The notes: a model not told the origin generated them from the sequence alone. A stretch of 22,747 nucleotides of DNA from JAAYBY01 sp964654125 (GCA_964654125.1 CAZZGG010000038.1:1-22747); one strand, 5' to 3'; shown: positions 6,764 to 15,703, numbered from the stretch's first letter. Numbers and translations: made by a program.

Positions 6764-8878
6764 ATGGCATACCTTTTTACATCCTATGAGGATCCGGGCT
6801 TTTACAAGCTGATCCCCCAGGCCGGCCTGCAGCTGGCCCAGCCACCGGAAGAGGGTAATGAGAATTTCAATACCTGCTGGGACGGGGCCCTGGCCCCGGA
6901 CGGCACTTTCTATTACACCTTGTCCTCCGAGGCCGGCAAGTGTGACCATGCCAAGCTGGTCCGTTATGACTACGAGCACAATCGCCTGGTGGAATGTGCT
7001 TATATGGGTGACCTGGCCCTGGCCCAAAAGCGCCAGCTGCCCCATTCCAAGTTCCACACCTCAATCAACTTCCGTCCCAAGGCGGGTGGCTGCGGCTATA
7101 CGGTCCTGGCTGTGACCCACAACACTGACCGGGCTCCCCAGCATCCGGAATGGATGCCCTTTGCCCATCATACGGATATCTGGGAAGGCTTTCCCGGCTC
7201 CCAGATCCTCAGCTATGATCCAGACAGCGGCCAGGCCGAGACCTGGGGCACTCCCGTGCCGCGTGAGTCAATCTACGGGGCCAAATATGACCCTGCCCAT
7301 GACCGGCTCTACATGATCGGTTTTTCCCGGGGCCATGTCTACAGCCTGGATTGCCAGACCAGGCAGCTAAAGGACCTGGGCAAGGCCGCGGAAGTTTTCA
7401 ACTACCGGCTGGCCCTAGCCGGAGATGGCAACATTTACTCCTGCACCAAGTCAGGGGCCTATTACCGGATCAATACGGAAAAGGACTGCCTGGAGGATCT
7501 GCACCGCCAGGTGCCCTATTATCCGGGGGCTTTTTCCAATAACACCCACTACCGCTATCTAACCTGTGCCCGCACCCATCCTTCCGGCAAGTTCATGTAT
7601 TTGACCAACAGCTCGGCCTGGGAAATGTTCCAATATGATTTTGCCTCTGGTGAATTCACGACAGCCGGCTCCCTGCTGCCGGGCCAGGGCTTTTATCCCG
7701 TCGATTTTGCTGATGTTGACTACAGCTGCGGCGCCTTTGCCATCGATAAAGAGGGTGTGATCTGGTATGAATTACGTTCGCACCTCCATAACCACACCAA
7801 TGATGTGCGCCTCAACCCCTATGTCTCACGCCTGCTGCGCTGGGACATTGAAAGTGGCCGGGCTCCGGAATATATTGGCCTGATGGGCACGCCGGAAAGG
7901 GCCCATGGGATTACCGTGGAAATGGAATACGATGCCGAAAACGACCGGCTCTATACAGTGGATCACGGGACAGGCTTTGGCAGCAAAGGGCCCAGTGTTC
8001 TTAGCATTGACCTGCCCGTCTTCCGCCAGCAGCTGGGCAAAAGCGGGCCTTTATTTACAGAAAAAAGAGTTCTGCCCCGCCTGGTCACTGCGGAAGAAAA
8101 GGAACGGGAGGCGGCCAGAAAAAGAGCCGGAGCAGGCGAGCAGGTGACGGAGAAAAATCCTTTTGTAGCCTTTCCCAACCGGTCGGCCTACCCAGTGCGG
8201 CTCTGGAATGCTGTCTTGTGGCCTGAGGACTCAGCTGTCATTGGTATGGCCTTTGCTGAAGACGATATTCTCCATGTCGTGACAGGCCCGGTTAATGACT
8301 TTGCCAAGGCCCGTTATGTGTTTCGTATCCGGGGCCGGGAGATAGACTCCCGGGCTGATTTTGCTACTATCAAGCAGAGCTACCGCCAGTGGCTGGCTGC
8401 AAATATCCTGCCCCGGCCAGTCGAACTGGCTGACTCGGTCAAGCTGCCTGAGGCAGCTGGCCGGCGCTACCGGGCCTATGCCACTGCCACAGCAGCCTGG
8501 AATGAGGGCCGCTTGCTGGCAGCTACCAGAGATGCGCTTTTGGCTCTGGTGGGAAAAGATGGTGATGTCTTTTCCCTGGGCCAAGCTGCAGCATATGGCC
8601 CAGTGCGCTGCATGGTCACTAATCAGGCTAAAACCAAGCTTTGGGGTGTGGCCGGCGATGATGAGGACATGGGCTATGTCTTTTACTACGATGACAAAAA
8701 TGGCCTCAAGCAGCTGGGTATGCTCAACTATGATTCAATCGGCTTTTACCGGCCCTCCGCTTCTAATATCCTGTCTTCAGTCGCACTTGCACATGATGAA
8801 AAGATTCTGGCCATTGGTGGGGCTGACCGGCTAGGTACAGTCCACCTGATCACTTTGCCAGACACAAGGAGGATTTAA
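6764..8878 (+). CDS. Tandem beta-propeller-like protein, copy 2 of 3
   Basis: 704-residue cytoplasmic paralogue of the flanking genes. The frame is open from TTG 6746, which would overlap copy 1, but ATG 6764 has AGGAG (6750-6754) at 9-nt spacing and gives an N-terminus that aligns with both paralogues. It keeps NENFNTCWDGALAPDGTFYY, the blade repeats, the charged linker (EEKEREAARKRAGAGEQ) and EKNPF. It is the most divergent copy: the His-rich patch reads HNTDRAPQHPEWMPFAHHTD, so the HHEE and HVW residues of copies 1 and 3 are replaced, and KLHTSI is KFHTSI. This suggests a different specificity or a structural partner role. It lies 14 nt after copy 1 and 1 nt before copy 3, so translation is probably coupled. 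Fold likely, function unknown. Confidence 0.8.
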   Translation: MAYLFTSYEDPGFYKLIPQAGLQLAQPPEEGNENFNTCWDGALAPDGTFYYTLSSEAGKCDHAKLVRYDYEHNRLVECAYMGDLALAQKRQLPHSKFHTSINFRPKAGGCGYTVLAVTHNTDRAPQHPEWMPFAHHTDIWEGFPGSQILSYDPDSGQAETWGTPVPRESIYGAKYDPAHDRLYMIGFSRGHVYSLDCQTRQLKDLGKAAEVFNYRLALAGDGNIYSCTKSGAYYRINTEKDCLEDLHRQVPYYPGAFSNNTHYRYLTCARTHPSGKFMYLTNSSAWEMFQYDFASGEFTTAGSLLPGQGFYPVDFADVDYSCGAFAIDKEGVIWYELRSHLHNHTNDVRLNPYVSRLLRWDIESGRAPEYIGLMGTPERAHGITVEMEYDAENDRLYTVDHGTGFGSKGPSVLSIDLPVFRQQLGKSGPLFTEKRVLPRLVTAEEKEREAARKRAGAGEQVTEKNPFVAFPNRSAYPVRLWNAVLWPEDSAVIGMAFAEDDILHVVTGPVNDFAKARYVFRIRGREIDSRADFATIKQSYRQWLAANILPRPVELADSVKLPEAAGRRYRAYATATAAWNEGRLLAATRDALLALVGKDGDVFSLGQAAAYGPVRCMVTNQAKTKLWGVAGDDEDMGYVFYYDDKNGLKQLGMLNYDSIGFYRPSASNILSSVALAHDEKILAIGGADRLGTVHLITLPDTRRI

Positions 8879-8879
8879 A

Positions 8880-11024
8880 GTGTATTATTTTGAACAGTTT
8901 TCTGATGATTATTACCGCGTGATCAACCAGTCGGGCGTCTTCCAGGCCCGGCCCTGGATGCCCGGCAATGAGAACTTCAACTGCTGCTGGGACGGGGCCT
9001 GTGCTCCGGATGGCACATTTTACACAACACTTTCCAGTGAAACCGGTCGCTGTGACCATGCCAAGCTGGTCCGCTATGACCGGGAAAGTAATGAGCTTGT
9101 CCAATGCTTTTACGCTGGCGACCTGGTTTTACCCAAGGACAGGCAGCTACCCCATTCCAAGCTGCATACCTCGATCGACTTCATTCCCACCGGTGACAGG
9201 CCGGAAGATTATCTGGTCATCGCCACCACCCATTCAACAGACCGGGCCAAGCACCATGAAGAATGGATGCCCTTTGGCCACCAGAACCATGTCTGGGAGG
9301 GATTCCCCGGTTCGCAGATCCTGGTTTATGATCCCAAGACAGACCGGGCCGAAAGCTGGGGCACACCTGTGCCGCACGAAAGCATCTATGGTGCCAAATA
9401 CGATCCCAAGCACCGCCGCCTTTATATGATCGGTTTTATGCGCGGCCATGTCTACAGCTTTGATATTGACAGCAGACAGGTGACCCGCGATCTGGGCAAG
9501 GCAGCAGAAGTCTTTTGCTTCCGCCTGGCCCTGGGTGCGGATGGCAATATTTATGGCTGCACCAAATCCGGCTACCCTTTCATGGTTGACACTGAAGCCA
9601 ACCAGCTGGTTGATCTGGGCTACACTGTGCCCGAATACCCTGGCCGCTATGTGCATAACACCTGGTACCGTTATCTGGGCCAGGCGGAAAACTCCCTGGA
9701 TGGCAAATTTCTCTATATGCTCTTTCCTTTTGCCTATGATCTTTACACCCTGGAATTTGCCACTAAAGCAATCAAGCCGGTTGGCTATCTACTGCCTTAT
9801 AAGGACGGCCAGCAGGTCAAGGACCTGGTCAGGCCCATCAATGAGAGATCCTCGACAGGCAATAACTGTATGACCATGGATAAATATGGTGTACTCTGGT
9901 ATGTCCTGGCTGTGCGTCACCGCGATACAGATGAGGATGTCAAATACAAGGCAGGCCAGTATCTGTGCCGCTGGGATATTACAGGCGGCGGCAAGCCCGA
10001 ACTGCTGGGCCTGGTCGGCACGCCGGAATATGTTCAGAACCGGTCCACAGAAATGGGCTATGACCAGATCCGCGATATCCTTTATATTGTCAATGTCGGC
10101 CATGGTTTTGGCGCTGAAGGCCCTGATGTGGTGCGGATCAACCTGCCTGAGTTCAGAAAAAAGATGTACGAGCCGGGCCCTCTTACCAGCCACCAGGTTC
10201 TATACCCGGAAAAGATGAGCCCAGAGGAGCTGGCAGAAAGGGCCCGGAAAAGAGCCAGCAAGACCCAAAGTGGCGAAGAGGTCACCGCCAACAATCCCTT
10301 CCAGGCTTTCCCGATTGACAAGGCCTATCCGGTCCGTCTCTGGCGGGAGATAGGCGAGCCCGGCCAAACTTGTGCCAGGATTGAAGACGCCAAGGTGATC
10401 GGCATGGCCTATGCTGCTGATGGCCTGCTCCATGTTGTCTCCGGAGCTGCCGGTGTCTTTGCAAAAGCAGCCTTTGTCTTCAAGATCAGGGGACGTGAAG
10501 TCGTCTCCCGGGAGGATTTTAGCCAGATCAGTGCTGATGATCGCGCCTGGTTAGAAAAAAACATCCTGCCCGGCCCGGTCACTTTGGCTGAATCGATCAA
10601 GCTACCTGAAGCGACCGGCCGGCGCTACCGGGCCAAGCCTTCGGCCCAGATCGCCTGGAATGGGGGCCGCAGCATTGTGGGCACCCTGGATGCCCTTTTA
10701 GCGATCATTTCCGCTCAAGGTAAGGTGTATTCCCTGGGCCATGCTGTCACCTATGGTCCCGTGCGCTGCCTCTGCACTAATGCTGACCAGACAAAGCTCT
10801 GGGGAGTGGCCGGGGATGAGGAGGATATGGGCTATGTCTTTTCCTATGACGATGAGGCGGGCCTGGTCCAGCTCGGTATGCTCAGCTATAACAGTGCCGG
10901 CTACTACCGCCCAACTGAATCTAACATATTATCAAGTATCGTCCTGGCACCAGACGAAAAGACCTTGGCGATAGGTTCGGCTGACCGGATTGCCACAGTG
11001 CATTTGATTGATCTGACGCCCTAA
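8880..11024 (+). CDS. Tandem beta-propeller-like protein, copy 3 of 3
   Basis: 714-residue cytoplasmic paralogue. GTG start at 8880, 7 nt after AAGGAGG (8866-8872) and 1 nt after the stop of copy 2; the N-terminus (YYFEQFSDDYYRVINQSGV) matches copy 1. In the His-rich patch it is almost identical to copy 1 (THSTDRAKHHEEWMPFGHQN, then HVWEGFPGSQILVYDP), so copies 1 and 3 probably share a function. The linker GEEVTANNPFQAF and the C-terminal blades (TKLWGVAGDEEDMGYVFSYD, then PDEKTLAIGSADR) are retained. Compared with copy 1 it carries an insertion around YKDGQQVKDLVRPINERSST in the middle of the first propeller. A strong hairpin 47 nt after the stop ends the operon. Same reservations about function as for copy 1. 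Confidence 0.8.
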   Translation: MYYFEQFSDDYYRVINQSGVFQARPWMPGNENFNCCWDGACAPDGTFYTTLSSETGRCDHAKLVRYDRESNELVQCFYAGDLVLPKDRQLPHSKLHTSIDFIPTGDRPEDYLVIATTHSTDRAKHHEEWMPFGHQNHVWEGFPGSQILVYDPKTDRAESWGTPVPHESIYGAKYDPKHRRLYMIGFMRGHVYSFDIDSRQVTRDLGKAAEVFCFRLALGADGNIYGCTKSGYPFMVDTEANQLVDLGYTVPEYPGRYVHNTWYRYLGQAENSLDGKFLYMLFPFAYDLYTLEFATKAIKPVGYLLPYKDGQQVKDLVRPINERSSTGNNCMTMDKYGVLWYVLAVRHRDTDEDVKYKAGQYLCRWDITGGGKPELLGLVGTPEYVQNRSTEMGYDQIRDILYIVNVGHGFGAEGPDVVRINLPEFRKKMYEPGPLTSHQVLYPEKMSPEELAERARKRASKTQSGEEVTANNPFQAFPIDKAYPVRLWREIGEPGQTCARIEDAKVIGMAYAADGLLHVVSGAAGVFAKAAFVFKIRGREVVSREDFSQISADDRAWLEKNILPGPVTLAESIKLPEATGRRYRAKPSAQIAWNGGRSIVGTLDALLAIISAQGKVYSLGHAVTYGPVRCLCTNADQTKLWGVAGDEEDMGYVFSYDDEAGLVQLGMLSYNSAGYYRPTESNILSSIVLAPDEKTLAIGSADRIATVHLIDLTP

Positions 11025-11070
11025 AATCAGCTGAAAGCTGATCGGAGCAGATCAGAAGAAATGAAAGCAT

Positions 11071-11108
11071 GGCCAGCCCCGGGCCGCTAGAGCGGCGCGG
11101 GGCTGGCC
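11071..11108 (+). terminator. Strong hairpin ending the propeller operon
   Basis: GGCCAGCCCCG (11071-11081) pairs perfectly with CGGGGCTGGCC (11098-11108). The inner GCCGCT/AGCGGC arms extend the stem to a tiny AG loop. Only a weak T-containing tail (TGCTTAATT) follows, so termination may be inefficient or factor-assisted, but the position between stop and next promoter fits a terminator. Confidence 0.7.
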
Positions 11109-11115
11109 TGCTTAA

Positions 11116-11144
11116 TTGACCCCTTCTGGCCCTTGCTGTATTCT
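11116..11144 (+). promoter_or_regulatory. Sigma-A promoter of pepF
   Basis: TTGACC (11116-11121) and TATTCT (11139-11144) are separated by exactly 17 nt. The -35 matches five of six consensus bases. It begins 8 nt after the preceding hairpin and about 37 nt before the pepF start codon. Confidence 0.65.
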
Positions 11145-11180
11145 GAATAAGAATTTGTTAATAAAAAGGGAGATAGAACC

Positions 11181-12974
11181 ATGAGCCAAAGCTTATTAAA
11201 AAGATCTGCTATCGCAGAGGAATTGACCTGGGACCTGACCCGCCTTTTTCCGGATGAGGCTGCTTACCAGAAGGCTGTTCGTGAACTGGCCGAAAAAGCG
11301 GACCAGCTGACCCAAAAATACACTGGACAGATTAAAGCTGCCACTGATCCGGCCTGGCTGTTGGCTGCTGTGCAGGAATTTGAAAAATTCCAGATCAAAT
11401 TGGAGCGGGCCGGTTATTATGCCATGCTGGCGGTTTCGGTTGATATGACTGACGTTGCTTTACAAAGCCAGTCGCTTTCATTTGAAGCCCTGGCAGCCGA
11501 AATTGACAGCCAGCTCTCCTTTTTTGCAAGTGAGCTCTTGCTGGTCGCTGACCAGCTGCTCCTGGCAGCCGGCCGGCTAGAAGAAAACTATCTGGTCTTT
11601 TTTACTGACCTGGTCCGGCAAAAAGCCCATCAACTGGCACCGGAAACAGAAAAAGTTTTATCTGCCCTGGCACCAGCTTTAGGCCAGCCCTATACGACCT
11701 ATGAGCAGACCAAACATGCTGATATGCCCTTTACTCCTTTTACTGTTGCTGACAAGGAGTATCCCTTAAGCTTTGTGCTTTATGAAAATGTTTATCAGAA
11801 TGACCCGGATCCGGCAGTCAGGCGGGCAGCTTTTGCAGCCTTTTCCGCTGTCTTGAAAAACTATCAAAATACGGTGGCTTCCGGTTATAATGGTGAAATC
11901 CAAAAACAAAAGACCCTGGCCCGTCTGCGTGGTTTTGATTCCGTAATTGATTATTTATTGTTCAACCAGAAAGTGCCCCGGCAGCTGTTTGATCGCCAGA
12001 TTGACCTGATCATGCAGGAGCTGGCCCCGCACATGCGCCGCTATGCCAGGCTCTTACAAAAAACTCATGGTTTAGAAAAAATGACCTTTGCTGACCTCAA
12101 GATCGCTCTTGACCCTGCATATGATCCCCAGGTCAGCATTGCGGCAGCTCAGGACTTAATTGCCACTGCTTTTGCTCCCCTGGGCCCAGCCTATCAGGCG
12201 GAAGCTCTAGAGGCTTTCCCGGAGCGCTGGATCGATTTTGCCCAGAATATCGGCAAATCAACCGGTGGCTTTTGCGCTTCGCCCTACCAGACCAAGAGCT
12301 ATATCCTCTTGTCCTGGACCGACCGGCTCAGTGAAGTTTTCACCCTGGCCCATGAGCTGGGCCATGCCATGCATTTCCAGCTGGCTCATCAGAAGCTACC
12401 CTATCTGGCCTGCAATACCTCGCTTTATTATACTGAGGCACCTTCGACCATGAATGAACTTTTGTTGACAGATGCCCTGCTGGCCCAAGAAAGCGATCCG
12501 CGCCTGCAGCGCTGGGTTTTGTCTTCCCTGATCCAGAATACCTACTACCACAATTTTGTCACGCATTTGCTTGAAGCAGCCTTCCAGCGCCTTGTCTATG
12601 AAAAAGTCGATGCCGGCCAGCAGCTCCAGGCCAGTGATTTTAACCAGATCAAGCGCTCGGTCCTGGAAAGCTTCTGGGGAGATGCTGTCACTATTGAAGC
12701 AGGCGCTGAGCTGACCTGGATGCGCCAGCCCCATTATTACATGGGACTTTACCCCTACACCTACAGTGCTGGACTGACCCTTGCCACTGTGGCCCACCAG
12801 GCGATTAAGGAGCAAGGTCAGCCGGCGGTTGCCGCCTGGCTGCAGGCCTTGCAGGCAGGTGGTACTGTTGATCCGACCGGCTTTGCCAAACTGGCCGGGG
12901 TTGACCTTAGCCAGGCAAGCCCGTTAAAAGAGACGATTGCCCTGATCGGCTCTATGATCGACCAGATCCATTAA
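11181..12974 (+). CDS. pepF: Oligoendopeptidase F (M3 family metallopeptidase)
   Basis: Cytoplasmic zinc oligopeptidase that cleaves short peptides, used in peptide nutrition and turnover. 597 residues, the normal PepF length. The thermolysin-type motif HELGHAMH is present with His391, Glu392 and His395; the third zinc ligand is probably Glu419 in YYTEAPSTMNE, which is a family hallmark. The N-terminal helical domain (for example LTWDLTRLFPDE) and the IGKSTGGFCASPY segment before the active site are also typical. ATG 11181 follows a GGGAG box. A promoter and an upstream hairpin make it the first gene of a new unit, and the dehydrogenase gene follows 15 nt after its stop. Nothing looks broken. 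Confidence 0.95.
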   Translation: MSQSLLKRSAIAEELTWDLTRLFPDEAAYQKAVRELAEKADQLTQKYTGQIKAATDPAWLLAAVQEFEKFQIKLERAGYYAMLAVSVDMTDVALQSQSLSFEALAAEIDSQLSFFASELLLVADQLLLAAGRLEENYLVFFTDLVRQKAHQLAPETEKVLSALAPALGQPYTTYEQTKHADMPFTPFTVADKEYPLSFVLYENVYQNDPDPAVRRAAFAAFSAVLKNYQNTVASGYNGEIQKQKTLARLRGFDSVIDYLLFNQKVPRQLFDRQIDLIMQELAPHMRRYARLLQKTHGLEKMTFADLKIALDPAYDPQVSIAAAQDLIATAFAPLGPAYQAEALEAFPERWIDFAQNIGKSTGGFCASPYQTKSYILLSWTDRLSEVFTLAHELGHAMHFQLAHQKLPYLACNTSLYYTEAPSTMNELLLTDALLAQESDPRLQRWVLSSLIQNTYYHNFVTHLLEAAFQRLVYEKVDAGQQLQASDFNQIKRSVLESFWGDAVTIEAGAELTWMRQPHYYMGLYPYTYSAGLTLATVAHQAIKEQGQPAVAAWLQALQAGGTVDPTGFAKLAGVDLSQASPLKETIALIGSMIDQIH

Positions 12975-12989
12975 GGACAGGAGCAGGAT

Positions 12990-13772
12990 ATGCCGAACAA
13001 GACAGTTTTGCTGACTGGTGCCTCCAGCGGGATCGGCAAGGAACTGGCCAGGGTTTTTGCCAAAGAGGGCTTTAATCTGGTCCTGACCGCCCGCAATGAA
13101 GTTAGTCTGCAGGAGTTGCAAACAGAGCTGCTGGCCCAGCCTGGCATCCAGGTCCAGTATCTGGGCCAGGATCTGGCCCAGCCGGATGCAGCTGAGCGGA
13201 TTTTTGCCTGGCTGCAGGCAGCAGGGATCAGGATTGATATCCTGGTCAACAATGCTGGCTTTGGCGATTATGGCTTATTTGCCCAAACAGACTGGACCAA
13301 ACAAAAGGACATGATCAATGTCAATATCCTGGCCCTGGTCCAGTTGACCAGATTGCTCCTGCCTCAGGCCGGTACTGGCCGGATCTTGAATATAGCTTCA
13401 GTGGCAGGCTTTTCACCTGGGCCCTATATGTCTGTCTATTATGCCAGTAAGGCCTTTGTCATCTCCTTTTCCCAGGCCCTGGCCAGTGAGCTGCAGGGCA
13501 CAGGTGTCACAGTGACTGCCTCCTGCCCTGGCCCGACCACATCGGGCTTTCAAAAAGCAGCCGGCCGGGGCACAGAAAAACTCTTTAGCGCCCTGAAAAA
13601 CGCTACAGCTTTAGAAGTGGCAGAGTATTCCTATAAGATGCTCATGCGGGGCAGGGCTGTGGCCATTTATGGCTTGGGCAACAAGCTGCTTGTTTTTATG
13701 CAGCGTTTTGCCCCCAGATGCCTGGTGCGCCGGATTATCATGCAGCTGCAGGGTGCAGCTGGTGCGGATTAA
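12990..13772 (+). CDS. Short-chain dehydrogenase/reductase (SDR)
   Basis: 260-residue classical SDR that would oxidise or reduce a carbonyl/alcohol with NAD(P). The cofactor motif TGASSGIG is at residues 9-16, NNAG at 87-90, and the catalytic set is Ser137, Tyr150 and Lys154 (IASVAG...YYASKAF). An Arg after strand 2 (VLTARNE) favours NADPH, as in SDR groups related to DltE/YqjQ-type proteins. The substrate is not predictable; the C-terminal basic hydrophobic tail (VFMQRFAPRCLVRRIIMQ) may touch the membrane. ATG 12990 follows an AGGAG box, 15 nt after pepF, so the two are probably one transcript. Its stop codon overlaps the stop of the convergent GH127 gene inside one TTAA. Confidence 0.92.
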   Translation: MPNKTVLLTGASSGIGKELARVFAKEGFNLVLTARNEVSLQELQTELLAQPGIQVQYLGQDLAQPDAAERIFAWLQAAGIRIDILVNNAGFGDYGLFAQTDWTKQKDMINVNILALVQLTRLLLPQAGTGRILNIASVAGFSPGPYMSVYYASKAFVISFSQALASELQGTGVTVTASCPGPTTSGFQKAAGRGTEKLFSALKNATALEVAEYSYKMLMRGRAVAIYGLGNKLLVFMQRFAPRCLVRRIIMQLQGAAGAD

Positions 13773-15634
13773 GGCTCCAGCAGGGGCATTTCTGTCAGAC
13801 GCAGATTGGTGCAGCCATAGGGAATGAAGGTCTTTTCTTCGACCCTGTTACTAACCCAGGTCAGTGCAGGTACTGGAGTGGCTGCGCCTTTTTCTTTCTG
13901 CCAGTCGATTTGGCGCAGGGGGACCTTGATCTTAACTGGTGCACCTTCTGGTGAAAAGGGCCAGGCAGCTAGATCCTCATGCTTGATCTCCAAGCTGGCC
14001 AAATCTGCCCTGTCCAGCGCGAAAGCATAATTCCAGGGGCTGTCCGGCAGCACTTCATAATCACAATGGGGGTATTCGTGGCCTGGCTTATGCTGGTTGA
14101 TCTGCAGCCATCTTTCTTTGATGGGCAAAGCATAAACCAATGGCCCCCTGACCAGGGCATAGAGGCCATCAGGCCGGAGCAGGAGCTTATTTTCCATGGG
14201 CAGCTCCAGGGTCAGTTTTGTTTGACCCTGAACCCAGAGGCGCTGCAAGGCGAAAAAGCCAGGTTTTTCTAGATTGATCTTGGCTCCATCTAACTGCAGC
14301 CGGGCTTTTTCACACCAATCTGGGATCCTGATCGTCAAGGCAAAATCCACATCCGCCTCAGTAGTGATTTCAAAATCAATTGTCTGCCGGAAAGGATAGT
14401 CTGTGATCAGCTTGATCTGGACAGCGACATCCTTGATTTTTGTTTCTAGGCTGGCCGGGGCATAGGCTGTCACAGCCAGGCCAGTACTACTTTTCATGAA
14501 GGTGGCCAGGGCGAATTTAGGCCAGGGCTGGCTCAGGTTAGCTGTGCAGCAGCCGTAATTGGGCTCCAGGCCAAAGAGATTGGCTTCACCGCTGTTGGTG
14601 CCGAAGATGGGATCTGGCTGTTGGCTGCATTCAATCTGGTTGACCTGCTGGTCATACTGGTGGGTCCACATGTCAGGGCTGAAGGTGGCCGGCAGGGCAT
14701 TAAAGGTTATTTTCTCCATCCGGTCCGACCAGCCGGCCTGGCCAGTCAGGCTGATCAGCTGCTTTGCTGAATACATATACTCAGCCACGGCGCAAAGCTC
14801 TGTGCCGCGCACGGGGCTGGTCCCAGCCAGGCATTCGTCTCCAGCAAAGACCCCGGTCACCTGGCCATGAAAAAGGTCCAGCTGTCCGGCCGCCTGATCG
14901 GCAAAGGCCAGGTCTTCATCCCGGCCGCTCAGGCGCCAGAACAAGGCGGCGGATTTCAACATCATGGCATTATTGACCACATGGCTCATATAACTCCAGC
15001 GGCCTTTGGCAGCAGGCTCCTGATAAGGCCAATGGTCAAAAAAACTCTGCCAGTCAAAGCCCTGGCTTTTCAGTTTCACAGCCAGGTCTAAAAGCCAGCT
15101 TTCACCTGTCCTGTCATAAAGCCACCAGAGCGCAATCAGGCCTTCAAACCAGCGGAACATACCCCATTTAAAGAGCGGAGCCCTGTCGATATGGCGGTCC
15201 AGGGCCAAAAGGGCAGCAGACACGGCTTTTTCAATCCTGTCATCGCCAGTACATTCGTAGTAGACCACCAGAACCTTAAGTAGTAAGAATTTGGCCCAGA
15301 TATCATAGTCTGCCCTGTTTTGTTCAGGGTCAGGACAGATCCAGCCGTCTTCTTGCTGGTGGGCCAGTATATAATCAATATATGTCTTGGCCCTGGCTTT
15401 AAGGTCTTGGTCATCCAGCAGCCAGGCCAGGGGGATGAAACCGTCCAGCCAATAAGGCACCCTTTCCCAGCCCTCACTCTGGCCGCCAATCCATTGGCTG
15501 TCTTTGATATCGGGCCAGAACTGATCCAGCTGGCCGGACAGGCCCCGGGCCTGGATCTGCAGCTGCTCTTTAAGCCAGCCGGCTGGCTTGATTTCATTAG
15601 TGGAGAAAAAAGAAAAGACTGGTTCATGCAACAT
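13769..15634 (-). CDS. GH127-type (DUF1680) glycosidase, putative beta-L-arabinofuranosidase
   Basis: Predicted cytoplasmic (alpha/alpha)6-barrel glycoside hydrolase, 621 residues, normal for the family. In GH127 a zinc-bound cysteine is the nucleophile. Here TELCAVAEYM places Glu279 where the family's acid/base Glu lies, NQIECS gives Glu335-Cys336, and NYGCCTANLSQPWPKF gives Cys362-Cys363, matching the family's zinc/thiolate cluster; alignment to the characterised Bifidobacterium enzyme was done from memory. No signal peptide. The frame opens at GTG 15643, but ATG 15634 is preferred because AAAGGTG then sits 6 nt upstream. It is divergent from the GH-A gene, with two inverted repeats between them, and convergent with the SDR gene. 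Beta-L-arabinofuranosidase is the family's founding activity, but the family has several specificities. Confidence 0.85.
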   Translation of the reverse strand: MLHEPVFSFFSTNEIKPAGWLKEQLQIQARGLSGQLDQFWPDIKDSQWIGGQSEGWERVPYWLDGFIPLAWLLDDQDLKARAKTYIDYILAHQQEDGWICPDPEQNRADYDIWAKFLLLKVLVVYYECTGDDRIEKAVSAALLALDRHIDRAPLFKWGMFRWFEGLIALWWLYDRTGESWLLDLAVKLKSQGFDWQSFFDHWPYQEPAAKGRWSYMSHVVNNAMMLKSAALFWRLSGRDEDLAFADQAAGQLDLFHGQVTGVFAGDECLAGTSPVRGTELCAVAEYMYSAKQLISLTGQAGWSDRMEKITFNALPATFSPDMWTHQYDQQVNQIECSQQPDPIFGTNSGEANLFGLEPNYGCCTANLSQPWPKFALATFMKSSTGLAVTAYAPASLETKIKDVAVQIKLITDYPFRQTIDFEITTEADVDFALTIRIPDWCEKARLQLDGAKINLEKPGFFALQRLWVQGQTKLTLELPMENKLLLRPDGLYALVRGPLVYALPIKERWLQINQHKPGHEYPHCDYEVLPDSPWNYAFALDRADLASLEIKHEDLAAWPFSPEGAPVKIKVPLRQIDWQKEKGAATPVPALTWVSNRVEEKTFIPYGCTNLRLTEMPLLEP

Positions 15635-15666
15635 ATTAATCACCTTTGATCTGGCTGAATTCTTAA

Positions 15667-15678
15667 GCTAAGCTTAGC
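15667..15678. promoter_or_regulatory. Perfect palindrome, candidate operator 1
   Basis: GCTAAGCTTAGC, a perfect 12-bp palindrome 33 nt upstream of the GH127 start on its promoter side. Position fits repression of GH127. The core CTAA/TTAG also occurs in the second inverted repeat. It contains a HindIII-like AAGCTT, so chance cannot be excluded. Confidence 0.4.
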
Positions 15679-15703
15679 ACAATTCTTGGATGGGAGGAAA
15701 ATG

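Larger units (their letters stand above)
4611..11024 (+). repeat. Tandem triplication of a ~2.1-kb gene
   Basis: Three adjacent same-strand genes of nearly equal length share collinear motifs from end to end: NENFN-x-CWDGA, CDHAKLV, KRQLPHSK, EWMPF, WEGFPGSQIL, ESIYGAKYDP, RGHVYS, EKNPF or NNPF, LPEA-x-GRRYRA and TKLWGVAG. The proteins have diverged enough that the duplication is not recent. Confidence 0.85.

Noticed and set aside
8231..10433. Several 70-140 codon antisense frames opposite copies 2 and 3
   Set aside because: They recur at corresponding positions in the paralogues because the coding strand is conserved, not because they are genes.
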